Shown: positions 43,522 to 52,152, counted from the stretch's first letter. The stretch is DNA of 64,000 bases from Catenulispora sp. EB89 (GCF_041261445.1 NZ_JBGCCU010000009.1:1-64000); one strand, 5' to 3'. Translations and numbers: made by a program. The notes: a model not told the origin generated them from the letters alone.

Positions 43522-44679
43522 ATGAGACATCTTCCGCACACCGCCTCCGCACGCCTGGCGGTCGTCGCGATCGCCGCCGCGACGGTCGGCGTCGTCGCTC
43601 CGGCCGCGCATGCCGACACCACCGCCGTGGAGCTGCCGCCGGTGGTCGCCGCCGGCCCGAACTTCACCCAGGATCTGCGCGCCGAGGTGAACTACTGGAC
43701 ATTGGCCAAGATGGCCTCGGTCGGATTGAACGACGACGGCCAGGACGCCACCGAGCCGCAAGGCGGCTGGGACGACCTCAGCACGCCGTGGTCGGTCGAC
43801 GGCCAGGGCCTGATCACCCGGACCGCCGGGAAGCTGTTCTTCGTGCAGAAGGACGTGGACAGCGGGGCGCTCATCCCCGACGCGTGTTCGGCGGACGTCG
43901 TGACCAGCGCGAATCAGAGTGTTGTGGTGACCGCTGCGCACTGCGTGGCCGTCCACACGCCGTTCGACCTCGGCGCGCCCTACGGCATGGGCAACACCCT
44001 GGTCACCAACATGGTCTTCATCCCCGGCTACAACGGCGCGGCCCTGCCGCGCGGCACCACCAGCACGGCGTTGCCCGGCACGGACATCGCGCCCTACGGC
44101 GTGTGGGGCGCCACCCGGGAGTGGATCACCAACACCTGGAGCGGGAGCGCTGACTTCGCCTTGGGCCACGACATGGCCGCGGTGCTGGTCGCCAACCCGG
44201 ATGACCCCCGGCCGATCGCGCAGGTCACCGGGGCCCAGCAGATCGGGTTCAACCAGCCGCAGAACCAGTACGAGTACATGTTCGGCTACCCGCAGACCAA
44301 CGAGCGCAACTGGTATTGGTCGGACAACAACGATGGCACCCGGGCCAGCAACGGCGAGCCGCAGAACCTGTGGCGTGCGTTCGACGGCCGCACGCTGACC
44401 GTCACCCGCGGCCAGTCCCAGCCCGACGCCGTCTACGCCAACGACGTCCTGAACACCGCGCAGGCGCCGGGGTGCAGCGGCGGGCCGTGGATGCAGAACT
44501 TCGATCCCTCGACCGGGAGCGGGGTGCAGACCGGCGTCAACTCACGGTATCAGAACCCGAATCAGGGTCCGAGTCCGCTGGGTTGGCTGAACTGGCTGCA
44601 GGGTCCGCAGATGGAGGGCACGCACTTCGGCGACGAGGAGCAGGCGGTCTGGCAGGCGGCGCAGAGCGCTTCGTTGTGA
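43522..44679 (+). CDS. secreted trypsin-like serine protease
   Basis: This 385-aa exported chymotrypsin-fold protease has a signal peptide ending PAAHA. The catalytic triad is His in VVTAAHCVAV, Asp in GHDMAAVLV and Ser in PGCSGGPWMQ, all present. A pro-region of about 90 residues precedes the domain. It lies 77 bases after the AfsR-like regulator gene on the same strand, but has its own SARP-type promoter box and a perfect terminator, so it is separately expressed. The substrate is unknown. Confidence 0.88.
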   Translation: MRHLPHTASARLAVVAIAAATVGVVAPAAHADTTAVELPPVVAAGPNFTQDLRAEVNYWTLAKMASVGLNDDGQDATEPQGGWDDLSTPWSVDGQGLITRTAGKLFFVQKDVDSGALIPDACSADVVTSANQSVVVTAAHCVAVHTPFDLGAPYGMGNTLVTNMVFIPGYNGAALPRGTTSTALPGTDIAPYGVWGATREWITNTWSGSADFALGHDMAAVLVANPDDPRPIAQVTGAQQIGFNQPQNQYEYMFGYPQTNERNWYWSDNNDGTRASNGEPQNLWRAFDGRTLTVTRGQSQPDAVYANDVLNTAQAPGCSGGPWMQNFDPSTGSGVQTGVNSRYQNPNQGPSPLGWLNWLQGPQMEGTHFGDEEQAVWQAAQSASL

Positions 44680-44703
44680 CGCCTGTGGTGAGTCGTGGGT
44701 GAG

Positions 44704-44740
44704 CCGCGTCGCGATCCCCGGAGCGGGGATCGCGACGCGG
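44704..44740. terminator. bidirectional hairpin terminator
   Basis: CCGCGTCGCGATCCCCG at 44704-44720 pairs perfectly over 17 bp with its complement at 44724-44740, around a GAG loop. It lies between the convergent protease and ligase genes and serves both. Confidence 0.9.
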
Positions 44741-44763
44741 TGTCCAGCGGTGTCCAGCGCTGT

Positions 44764-45597
44764 TCAGCTGGTCCGGGCGCGGGCGAAGTCCTTGCGCTTG
44801 ATCTTCGCGCGGCGGCCGTCGGGGTGGTGGAAGACGACGCCTTCGGCGAGGTGCCCGGGGGCGTAGCGGGACTCCAGGGACGCCAGCCAGTCGTGCAGTT
44901 CGGCGTAGGTGCGCGGGGCGTTCTCGTAGTCCGGGACGGTCAGGTTGAACGGGACGCAGATGTGCTCTTCCAGCCCCAGCGGGTTGCCCTGGATGCGGGG
45001 GCCGAGGGCTTCGACGCTGTGCTCGCCGTCCGGCCAGGCCGTGACGAGGGTGTTGGCGGCGGCCTCGCGCAGCCACTTGTCCTCGGCGCCGTGCTCGTCG
45101 GTGTCGACGTACCAGCCGTCGACGATGCCGGCGGCCTTCTGCGCCTTCGACGGGTTGCGGCGCTTCTCCACCCGCACGATCGTGCCGGAGCGGACTGTCA
45201 GCCGGGCGTTGGTGCCGTCCAGCTTCTCCGTCGCCCGGCCGGCGCCGGCGAACACCCACTCGCAGTCCGCGCGCGGCTTGTCGACCACGTGGAATCGGTC
45301 GTCGCGCTCGAAAATCGTCGGGATCTTCTCCATGACTGTGGCCCCCTTGCGGACGTGCGTCAGCAACTCCTCGGCGTCCACGACTCCGTGGACGAGTCCG
45401 GCCGCCAGCGCGCGCACCAGGTCGGCGACCGGGACGCCGGCGTCGGCCGCGACCGCCTTGAGCGCGTCCTTCTCCTCCGGCGCGACCCAGGCGACCAGCC
45501 GCGACCACCCCGGCGGCGGGCTCCACACGGCCAGCCGGCCGGGGTCCTTGCGCGGGCGGCCGCGGCGCGGCGCGGGTTCGGGTGACGGTTCGGACAT
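44764..45597 (-). CDS. predicted RNA ligase (DUF5565/RLIG1-like nucleotidyltransferase) with N-terminal DNA-binding-like region
   Basis: This is a 277-aa protein. Residues 1-95 contain an AT-hook-like RRGRPRKDPG and a helical APEEKDALKAVAADAG stretch resembling a ribbon-helix-helix unit. From about 95 on it shows nucleotidyltransferase motifs: EKLDGTNARL (motif I, with the lysine that would be adenylated), VRVEKRR, HICVPFNL, EGVVFHHPDG (motif IV) and KIKRKDF (motif V). The set is that of Rnl-type RNA ligases, closest in my recollection to DUF5565, the family of vertebrate RLIG1. The proposed role is nick or end repair of RNA. Its promoter overlaps a perfect palindrome, so autoregulation by the N-terminal part is plausible. 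Confidence 0.65.
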   Translation of the reverse strand: MSEPSPEPAPRRGRPRKDPGRLAVWSPPPGWSRLVAWVAPEEKDALKAVAADAGVPVADLVRALAAGLVHGVVDAEELLTHVRKGATVMEKIPTIFERDDRFHVVDKPRADCEWVFAGAGRATEKLDGTNARLTVRSGTIVRVEKRRNPSKAQKAAGIVDGWYVDTDEHGAEDKWLREAAANTLVTAWPDGEHSVEALGPRIQGNPLGLEEHICVPFNLTVPDYENAPRTYAELHDWLASLESRYAPGHLAEGVVFHHPDGRRAKIKRKDFARARTS

Positions 45598-45603
45598 GGG
45601 GCG

Positions 45604-45641
45604 ATCATGGCTCTGATTTTCTGTTGTGTCAACAGAAAATC
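45604..45641 (-). promoter_or_regulatory. promoter with overlapping 12-bp palindromic operator
   Basis: GATTTTCTGTTG (45615-45626) and CAACAGAAAATC (45630-45641) are exact complements around TGT. On the minus strand a TTGACA -35 spans the centre (45627-45632), followed after 17 bp by CATGAT (45604-45609) as -10. Transcription would start at or next to the ligase ATG at 45597. A dimeric repressor bound here would block polymerase. It could also fold as an RNA hairpin ending the upstream gene. Confidence 0.7.
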
Positions 45642-45654
45642 GAGAAGCCCCGGC

Positions 45655-46866
45655 TCACGGGTTGATGCCGTCGAACTGCAACACCCGGTACGGCTGTGGC
45701 GTGTTGCCAGGCCACTGCGACACGATGAGCGTCAGCGAGTTCGCACTCGCGCTCCCGGGGTGGATGTAGCCGCCGTACAGGTTCGCGACCTGCGGCTTGC
45801 CCCAGTAGCTGGGGTAGCGGTAGTCGCCGACGATCTGCGGCTGCGGGTCCGACCAGGGACCCTCGGGGCGCGGTGAGGTGCGGGTGTAGATCGCGTAGTT
45901 GCCGACGTCGAAGTAGCTCATGCAGTAGGTGCCGTTGATGTTCTTCACCGAGAACTCGCCGAGGTTGCTGCCCGCCGGGAACAACGGGGTCGGGTAGGCG
46001 TCGGAGGTCCACGTCCAGTTCCCGTTGACGTTGGCCCAGTTCTGCTGGTTCTGCCAGGCACCGTTGCGGAAGTCGTCCTGGGTGAACCGGAACAGCTGGA
46101 TCAGGCCCTGGTCCGCGCTGTTGTTGTGGCTGCCGTTCCAGCGCTTGGAGTAGACGTAGAGGTAGCCGTCGGCGTCGATGCCGGCGAAGGACCACATCCC
46201 GTAGAGCGATTCGTTGCCGCCGGTGCGGTCGCCGGGCCAGTGGTAGCTGTAGTCGCTCCAAGTGACGCCGTAGTCGTCGGAGTAGGCGACGCCGGAGCAC
46301 ACCGAGCCGTCGTATCCCGCTGGCGGGCCCCAGGTGAAGACCGACGTGTACTGGATGTAGGTACGGCCGCCGAACTCGATGCAGTCATTCGGGATGCGGC
46401 TCTGCTCGACGTCGCCGAGGCCGTTGTTCGCACCGTGCGTGTAGTCGAACGTCTGGCGGGCCTGCCCGGCGGTCGGCATCGCCCACGTGAAGGAGATCGG
46501 GTTCGCCCCGGTGTTGTCGAACGTCGCCTGGTTCAGCATCACCGGCGAGCCGATGTACGTGTTGGGGTCGCCCTGGCTGGGCCCGCTGTAGGAGTCGCCG
46601 AAGACGTACCCCCAGGTGCCGTCGTGCTGCCGGAGGTAGGGGATGCCCAGGTCCCCGCAGCCGAGCCCCTGCTGGCTGGCCGAGTCGCCCCCGGCGTTCT
46701 GGCACAGCGGCGCCCCGGTCTGGCCGACGCCGTTGGTGGCGTACGCCGGTGCGGCGGCGCCCACACCGGCGCCGAGGCCGATCCCCGCGCCCAGCGTCAG
46801 CCCGGTCCCGGCCTTGAGGAGTGTGCGCCGACTGAAGTCGCGGCCGCTCAGTGATGGTTCAGACAT
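45655..46866 (-). CDS. Tat-exported DUF4185 protein
   Basis: This is a 403-aa protein with a twin-arginine signal (FSRRTLLKAGTG) followed by a Gly/Ala-rich hydrophobic segment. The mature part is a DUF4185-like five-bladed beta-propeller, with repeated aromatic blades such as TWGYVFGDSYSG, YGVTWSDYSYHWPGD and YGMWSFAGIDADGYLYVY. The family is distantly related to glycosidase propellers, and polysaccharide binding or hydrolysis is likely. ATG 46866 has AAGAGGG upstream. A SARP-type triple repeat lies about 70 bases before the start. Confidence 0.75.
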   Translation of the reverse strand: MSEPSLSGRDFSRRTLLKAGTGLTLGAGIGLGAGVGAAAPAYATNGVGQTGAPLCQNAGGDSASQQGLGCGDLGIPYLRQHDGTWGYVFGDSYSGPSQGDPNTYIGSPVMLNQATFDNTGANPISFTWAMPTAGQARQTFDYTHGANNGLGDVEQSRIPNDCIEFGGRTYIQYTSVFTWGPPAGYDGSVCSGVAYSDDYGVTWSDYSYHWPGDRTGGNESLYGMWSFAGIDADGYLYVYSKRWNGSHNNSADQGLIQLFRFTQDDFRNGAWQNQQNWANVNGNWTWTSDAYPTPLFPAGSNLGEFSVKNINGTYCMSYFDVGNYAIYTRTSPRPEGPWSDPQPQIVGDYRYPSYWGKPQVANLYGGYIHPGSASANSLTLIVSQWPGNTPQPYRVLQFDGINP

Positions 46867-46919
46867 TCTCAACCCTCTTGTTCATCGGGGTAAGGATGCG
46901 ACGACTGTCACAGGCGGGA

Positions 46920-46964
46920 TTCTTGGGTCGGCGCTTCACAATCCGCGCACAGTGATCGCACAAT
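46920..46964 (-). promoter_or_regulatory. SARP-type triple heptamer box, copy 3
   Basis: Heptamers TTCACAA (46936), CGCACAG (46947) and CGCACAA (46958) have an exact 11-bp period. On the minus strand AAGAAA (46920-46925) starts 10 bases after the last heptamer. The whole block closely matches copy 1 over more than 30 bp. It drives the DUF4185 gene. Confidence 0.75.
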
Positions 46965-46988
46965 CCGGGGCGCCGGCGGGCGACAGAA

Positions 46989-47025
46989 GGCGGCGGGAGC
47001 CCGCCGTACCGGGGCTCCCGCCGCC
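46989..47025. terminator. strong hairpin upstream of DUF4185 promoter
   Basis: GGCGGCGGGAGCCC pairs perfectly with GGGCTCCCGCCGCC over 14 bp, with a 9-base loop. It may end transcription from the leftward gene at 47252 and insulate the SARP promoter. The rest of 47026-47251 shows no gene. Confidence 0.6.
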
Positions 47026-47251
47026 ATGGATCAGTTTGTGAGTTGTCAGTAGCCGGGTGGTCGAATGTACTGATCAGACGGGGTTGCAGTCGATCCTCGT
47101 GCAACCCACGCCGCCGCCACCGTCCGGGATCGTTCGGTGTGGCGCGGGACTGTGCCTGGCTGGCGTCGCAGGTGGCCTGGTCGGCGAACGTGGCGGCCAC
47201 GCCGGCTAGTGGTTCACCCGAATCACTTCGACCACTAGATACGGCGGCGGG

Positions 47252-48238
47252 CTACATCGGCACGCCGGCCCAGCGCGCCGGCACGCCGTGCTGCCAGGCG
47301 TCCCAGTTCGTGACGATCTCGTCGGCGAGCCGCGATCCGACGCGCCAGACGTTCTCCGCGGCCAGCGTCCAGCCCACGTCCTGGGTGAACGCCGACTCCG
47401 CGGCTTTGCCGGGGGCGGCGCGGTCGAAGTTCGCGCCGGCGCGCAGCACCGCCACGCGCGAGAGGTCCGCGAGCCCGGCCTGTGCCGCGCGATCGAGGGC
47501 CACCAGGGTCGCGTTGTCCTCCATCTGCGTCACGGCGTAGCGGCCGCGGCGGTCGGTGTAGTCCGTCACCCAGCTGGTGGCTCGCGCGCCGAGCTGGTGC
47601 CCGGACCAGAACACGCTCGTGGTCAGCGACGATCCGGACAGCAATGCAGGGCCCTGACTGCCGGGGCCCGGATAGTCGGCGCGCAGGGCGGCGACCGCCG
47701 GATCGTCGGCCAGCTCCACGCCGGCGCCGATCGAGGCCGCCGCCTGCCGCAGGGACTCGTCCAGCCGGTAGACCTCGCCGGGCACGCGCAGCTCCGGCGG
47801 CTTGCCCGGCGCGCTCGCGCCGAGCGGCACGAATCCGTGCGGCCAGGTGGCCGGGATCTCGCGGGCGTCCAGCTCGTGCGCGTAGCCGCCGTGGACCGCG
47901 AAGTCCGCGCACACCACGGATCCGATGGTGCCGACGGCCGGGTCGATCCCGGCGATGCCCGCTATCAGCACATAGGCCTGCGACAGGTCGAAGAGCCCTG
48001 ACAGCGCCAGCGCCGCCACCGAGGCCGCCGCGTTCGACTCGCCCATCCCGGTGGTCAGCAGCCACAGGCCGTCCTCGCGTCCGTGCACCAGCGGGAAATC
48101 GGCGCACAGCCCCGGAACGGCCACCGAGGTGTCGAGCCCCTCACGCATCCGCCACCGGAAGCCCTCCCCGAGACCGTCCTCCGGCTCGGTGTCGAACATC
48201 GTGATCACCAGCACCCGCACCTGCCGGACCATCGTCAT
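47252..48238 (-). CDS. purine nucleoside permease (NUP family)
   Basis: This 328-aa protein resembles the fungal-type purine nucleoside permease (NUP) family. It begins VRVLVITMFDTEPEDGLGEGF, has GLWLLTTGMGESNAAASVAAL and YVLIAGIAGIDPAVGTIGSVV, and later SGHQLGARATSWVTDYT. It has no strong transmembrane helices, and the fold resembles nucleoside phosphorylases, so a nucleoside-binding or cleaving role is more likely than channel transport. ATG 48238 is preferred over 48256 because GAAGGCGGG sits directly upstream. Confidence 0.75.
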   Translation of the reverse strand: MTMVRQVRVLVITMFDTEPEDGLGEGFRWRMREGLDTSVAVPGLCADFPLVHGREDGLWLLTTGMGESNAAASVAALALSGLFDLSQAYVLIAGIAGIDPAVGTIGSVVCADFAVHGGYAHELDAREIPATWPHGFVPLGASAPGKPPELRVPGEVYRLDESLRQAAASIGAGVELADDPAVAALRADYPGPGSQGPALLSGSSLTTSVFWSGHQLGARATSWVTDYTDRRGRYAVTQMEDNATLVALDRAAQAGLADLSRVAVLRAGANFDRAAPGKAAESAFTQDVGWTLAAENVWRVGSRLADEIVTNWDAWQHGVPARWAGVPM

Positions 48239-48443
48239 CCCGCCTTCGCCTCGCATGACACGTCAGGGCGACGATTATCGAGGTGGCCGACCGAGACTCG
48301 CATCAGACCGTTGAGGTGGCAGGAAACGGCGCCGGTCCCGGTCGGCGAGCTCTGCCGACCGGAACCGACGCACGTCAGTGAAGGGATCCAGCGCTGGTTC
48401 CTAGTGCTTTACAGCATTTACAGGCTTACAGCCTTGACAAGCC

Positions 48444-50102
48444 CTACAGCTTCGTGGCGATGAACTGCGCCGCGTTGTACGACCCCCAGCCGGTCACCTC
48501 GTCGTAGCCGACGCCGGCGCTGTAGCCGCCGTTGTTGCCGCTCTTGATGTCGTGGAAATCGGTGTTGTACAGCGAGCTGCGCGCGACGGTGTAGATGAAG
48601 CTGTTCGCGAACCCGAACTTCGCCTTGCCCGCCTTACCGGCCGCGGTGTTGTAGTCGGCGACGAACGCGGCCCAGTTCGGCGCGGCCGCGCTGGTGCCCC
48701 ACACGTCAGTCCAGCTGCCGTCGGCGTCGATGTACCACGGGCTGGCGTCCCCGCCGGCGGCGGAGACGTCCGGCACCTCGCGGTGGCCGCTGCTGTTCAC
48801 CGGCGCCTGGAACGAGGGCGTGGACCACTTGTCGGACTGGCCGCCGCCGCTGCCGGACCAGCCGGTCTCGCTGCTCCAGGCGTTGGACGAGGAGACGGTC
48901 AGGTCGGTGCCGCCGACGCCGGACACGTACTGGTCCGAGGCCGGGTAGTCGACGGACAGCGACGAGCCGTCGTCCGTGGCGCCGCTGTCGCCGGAGGCGG
49001 CGAAGACGGACTGGCCCTGCGCTGCGGCCTCCTTGAAGTCCGCGTCGTCGGAGGTGAGGTTGTTCTCCTGGTTCTCCGGCTCGCCCCAGCTGGTGGAGAT
49101 GACCGGGACGTCGGCGCTGACCAGGGCCGCGTACAGCGCGACCTCGCCGGCGTCGCTGTTCGGCGCCTCGTAGACCTTCACGTTCGCCTTGGGGGCCAAG
49201 GCGTTGGCGACCTCGATGTCGAGCTCGTCCTCCACCGAGCCCGAGGTGTCGGTGGTGCCGCCGGCCACGTTCACCACGGTCGCCGCCGGCGCGCCGAGGC
49301 TGTACTTGGAGTTGTACGCCGCCACGGCCGAGGACGAGTACGCCGAGAACTCCACCAGGCCGATGGTCTGGCCCGAGCCGTTGTCGCCGGAGGCGAGCGG
49401 CCCGGTGAGGTTGTAGCCGCCGCGCGCCTTGGTCGGAGTGAGGACGGTGCCGGCGTGCGGCGCCGCCTGGGTTCCGGCGGCGTGGTTGTCGATGTGGTAG
49501 CTCGGAGTCAGCTTCGCGGCGTTGGACAGGCCGGCCACGCTGGAGACGACCGAGGCGATGTCCGCCGGCAGCGTGGGCGCCGCGGTGTTGGCGTAGACGT
49601 CGTGGCCGGCGGTGCGCCAGGTGCCGAGCTCCACGCCGAACGCCTTCTCCGCCTGCGCGGCGGTGCCGCTGACGGCGAGCGTCTGGTGGTTGGCGGTCAC
49701 CGCGCCGACCGACAGGCCCTGGCCGCGCAGGTACTTGGTGACCTGCGAGATCTGGGCGTCGCTGGCACCGTAGGCCGCCGCGTACTGCGCGACGGTCAGG
49801 TAGTGCTTGTACTGCGGCGACGCGGGGTCGGAGACCTGACGCAGGAACGCGTCCAGGCCGGCCTGGTTGCGGGGCGTGAGGCTGACTTCGAGCGTGATCG
49901 GCGTGTTCGCCGCGACCGATCCGGTGCGCACGGCGTCCGACGCCAGGTGCGGCGCGGCGGCGGTGCCGGCCAGCGCGGCCCGGGCCGCGGCCGGGGTCGC
50001 CGCGTGCGCGACCGGGAGGGCGAGCACGAAGACCGGCAGCGGTGCGGCGAGCACGCCGAGGGTCCGCCGTATTCGCCGGTTGACAGTGGTGGAGACAGGC
50101 AT
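48444..50102 (-). CDS. secreted sedolisin-family (S53) serine carboxyl protease
   Basis: This 552-aa preproprotease has a signal peptide ending PVAHA and a pro-kumamolisin activation domain to about residue 190 (LEVSLTPRNQAGLDAFLRQV). The catalytic domain includes Glu and Asp in SVEDELDIEVANAL, Asp in FAASGDSGA and Ser in WGTSAAAPNWAAF. A C-terminal Ca2+-site region lies near GYDEVTGWGSYNA. The catalytic Ser is in GTSAAAP rather than the usual GTSASTP. Sedolisins work at acid pH, fitting an acid-soil organism. ATG 50102 has AAGGA upstream. Confidence 0.88.
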   Translation of the reverse strand: MPVSTTVNRRIRRTLGVLAAPLPVFVLALPVAHAATPAAARAALAGTAAAPHLASDAVRTGSVAANTPITLEVSLTPRNQAGLDAFLRQVSDPASPQYKHYLTVAQYAAAYGASDAQISQVTKYLRGQGLSVGAVTANHQTLAVSGTAAQAEKAFGVELGTWRTAGHDVYANTAAPTLPADIASVVSSVAGLSNAAKLTPSYHIDNHAAGTQAAPHAGTVLTPTKARGGYNLTGPLASGDNGSGQTIGLVEFSAYSSSAVAAYNSKYSLGAPAATVVNVAGGTTDTSGSVEDELDIEVANALAPKANVKVYEAPNSDAGEVALYAALVSADVPVISTSWGEPENQENNLTSDDADFKEAAAQGQSVFAASGDSGATDDGSSLSVDYPASDQYVSGVGGTDLTVSSSNAWSSETGWSGSGGGQSDKWSTPSFQAPVNSSGHREVPDVSAAGGDASPWYIDADGSWTDVWGTSAAAPNWAAFVADYNTAAGKAGKAKFGFANSFIYTVARSSLYNTDFHDIKSGNNGGYSAGVGYDEVTGWGSYNAAQFIATKL

Positions 50103-50550
50103 GGGCCATTCCTTGGGGTTGGTGGGGAGACGCGGGGTGGCACGCGTCGCAGCGGACACCGATGTTCGTGTCCTGCGATGCGTTGAATGAGACGGTAATG
50201 CCGTGTTCGTGTCTTGAAAAGCCCCGAAATCAGGGTTTTACAATCAACGGGCGGTTGGTCCGGAGCGCGCGGATCGGCACCCTCTACTCGCGCCGTGGGA
50301 GGAGGGTGTGCTGAAGGGGAGCGCCTAGCGCGCGGCGGGGATCAACGGCAACACGAACAGGACCACACGCGACCGAGGTCGATGTGGGATCGGGATACGA
50401 GCCGGATCCGCTTCACGTACTCATGAGTATCAGAGCACGATGAAAGGGTCAACTACGCCTTTGTCGTCGAATTGTGCGGCAACCGAAGCATCGGTGACAT
50501 TTCGGGGTCCCAGTGGGGATGGCTGGTCCGGGTTCGCCTCGGACTGTATG
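50103..50550. other. gene-free region with direct repeats and a palindrome
   Basis: No gene is supported. GTTCGTGTCYTG occurs at 50164-50175 and 50205-50216, 41 bp (four turns) apart, upstream of the sedolisin gene. A perfect 12-bp palindrome TACTCATGAGTA lies at 50418-50429. Both may be regulator sites; neither matches a motif I know. Confidence 0.4.
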
Positions 50551-50569
50551 TTAGGTAAGCCTTACCTAA
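50551..50569. promoter_or_regulatory. iron box of DUF2470 gene
   Basis: TTAGGTAAGCCTTACCTAA is a perfect 19-bp palindrome around its central C, the IdeR/DmdR consensus. It ends 17 bases before the ATG at 50587. It is the third such box in the window. Confidence 0.9.
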
Positions 50570-50586
50570 ACTACCGAGGAGTCCGC

Positions 50587-51375
50587 ATGCCCCTGCAGCG
50601 TCGTTCGCGCAGCTCGTGTCCCCACGACGGCGAGGCGCTGCCGGCGAAGCCGACCGCCGCCGAGCGTGCCCGGACGCTCGCGGCGGGGAGTTCGTCGGCG
50701 ACGCTGGTCATCCCGGGACTGTCGGTGCCCGACCCGCTCGGCATGCTGCCCGCGCAGCGCGTCGTGACCGGGGACGCCGACATCCTCCTGCGGCTTCCGG
50801 CCGGCTCCCCGGCACTGCGCGCCGTCCGGTGCGCCGGCGGCGACGAGGTCACCGCGGTACTGGAGATCACGGACGTCGCACCGGTCGCCGTCCCCGATCG
50901 CATCCGCAGCCGCGCCCACATCGCGGGCTGGCTCACGCCGGTACGGGACGGACTGGAGCGCGGCTGGCTGAAGCTGGAGGTCGGCGAGGTCACACTCGAG
51001 GACGTGTGGGGCACCGAGCTGGTCGAACCGGACGACTTCGCGACGGCCGAGCCCGACCCGCTGGCCGAGCACGAGGCCGACCTGCTCCAACACCTGGCGG
51101 CCGCGCACGGCGGCGAACTCGGCTGGCTGCGCGCGCTGGTCGAGGGCCAGGACGCGCCGCTTCGGACGCCGCCGGAGGTGGTGCCGTTGGCGCTGGACCG
51201 CTTCGGGCTGCGGGTGCGCTTCAGCGACGGCGGCGGGACTTTCGACGCGCGGTTCCAGTTCCCGGCCGCCGTGACGGATGTGGCCGAGCTGCGGCGGACC
51301 GTGCGCGCGCTGTTTGAGGAGGCTTGGCGCGCTGTGGACGAAAAGAACCAAGATCAGAACCAGAACCAGAGCTAA
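50587..51375 (+). CDS. DUF2470-domain protein, iron-regulated
   Basis: This is a 262-aa cytoplasmic protein. The N-terminal part has no recognised motif. Residues about 160-250 fit DUF2470, the haem-binding C-terminal part of HugZ-type haem oxygenases ([38 protein letters not shown]). With an iron box directly upstream and a GAGGAG site, it is expressed under iron limitation. A part in haem or siderophore-iron handling is inferred. Its last residues, NQDQNQNQS, are coded by the beginning of the hexamer repeat that follows, so the C-terminus may vary between strains. Confidence 0.72.
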   Translation: MPLQRRSRSSCPHDGEALPAKPTAAERARTLAAGSSSATLVIPGLSVPDPLGMLPAQRVVTGDADILLRLPAGSPALRAVRCAGGDEVTAVLEITDVAPVAVPDRIRSRAHIAGWLTPVRDGLERGWLKLEVGEVTLEDVWGTELVEPDDFATAEPDPLAEHEADLLQHLAAAHGGELGWLRALVEGQDAPLRTPPEVVPLALDRFGLRVRFSDGGGTFDARFQFPAAVTDVAELRRTVRALFEEAWRAVDEKNQDQNQNQS

Positions 51376-51632
51376 GACCGGAGCCAGAGCCGGAGCTAAG
51401 ACCGGAGCTAAGACCGGAGCTAAGACCGGAGCCAGAGCCGGAGCCAGAGCCAGAGCTAAGACCCGAGCTAAGACCCGAGCTAAGACCCGAGCTAAAGCCG
51501 GAGCCAGAGCCAGAGCCAGAGCTAAGACCGGAGCTAAGACCCGAGCTAAGACCGGAGCTAAAGCCGGAGCCGGAAGCAGAGCCGGAACCGGAACCGGAAC
51601 CGGAGCCCGGGCCGGGGCCAGAGTCGGAACCA
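51342..51632. repeat. hexamer/12-mer hypervariable repeat tract
   Basis: About 290 bases consist of interleaved 6-bp units (CCAGAG or CCGGAG) and 12-bp units (GGAGCTAAGACC). The tract starts inside the 3' end of the DUF2470 gene and supplies its stop. Several frames stay open on both strands, giving [20 protein letters not shown] and [11 protein letters not shown] types. I treat it as non-coding, since nothing favours one frame. Confidence 0.85.
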
Positions 51633-51672
51633 GGATTCCGATCGCGTTCAGCGCAGAGCGTGGCGCGGGCCG

Positions 51673-51969
51673 TCACACCGCACCAGGCGACCGCACCTCA
51701 GTTCGATCCGGCTCCTCGGCGTACACCCACCGTCCGCAGCGACCGGCGCGGATCGCCAGGACGGCGCGCCCGGTTTCCGTCACCGCCGTCCGGCCGACCT
51801 CGCTCGCGCGGCAGAACGTGCCCGCGCGCACCACGTCCCGTTCCGGCGCTTCCTGCGCTTCCGGTGTGCGGGGGAGCGGCACGTGTGCCGATGCGGTCGT
51901 CGGCGCCGTGGTTCGGTCGGGCCGAGGGTCCTGCGCCTGCTGCCGTCCGATGCGGAGCCTCAACTTCAT
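51673..51969 (-). CDS. hypothetical protein, 98 aa
   Basis: This short frame starts [11 protein letters not shown], with AGGGGA six bases upstream. Its C-terminal part, [20 protein letters not shown] followed by [11 protein letters not shown], has the pattern Cys-x-Gly-x(n)-Gly-x-Trp seen in small actinobacterial domains that end exported or regulatory proteins. I do not recognise a family. It lies between the repeat tract and the stress-protein gene, reading away from the latter. Confidence 0.4.
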   Translation of the reverse strand: MKLRLRIGRQQAQDPRPDRTTAPTTASAHVPLPRTPEAQEAPERDVVRAGTFCRASEVGRTAVTETGRAVLAIRAGRCGRWVYAEEPDRTEVRSPGAV

Positions 51970-52152
51970 CGCGTTCCCCTGATCTCCTGTCGTCCCGCGA
52001 CGATGCGCGGGGTGAGTACGCCATTTGATCAACAGCCGTATTTGTTAGGACGAAGCATCATGGCCAATCGGGGTGTGTTCACCCTTTTGGCGCTACGGAG
52101 AGCCGGACGGCCAGCCCTTGCCGGTCGCGCGGGCTGAGGGGAAGATCGAGTC

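Noticed and set aside
46859-47200. A 113-codon minus-strand frame upstream of the DUF4185 gene
   Set aside because: It runs through the SARP box and a perfect 14-bp hairpin and has no recognisable features.
48390-48440. TTTACAG/CTTACAG repeats after the sedolisin gene as a regulator site
   Set aside because: Spacings are irregular (9-11 bp), and the sequence lies downstream of a stop with no promoter nearby.
51278-52028. Repeat-encoded proteins (PEPELRPEL or AKTGAKT types) as genes
   Set aside because: Several frames of the tract are open, no ribosome binding site or family supports any of them, and the composition follows directly from the DNA unit.
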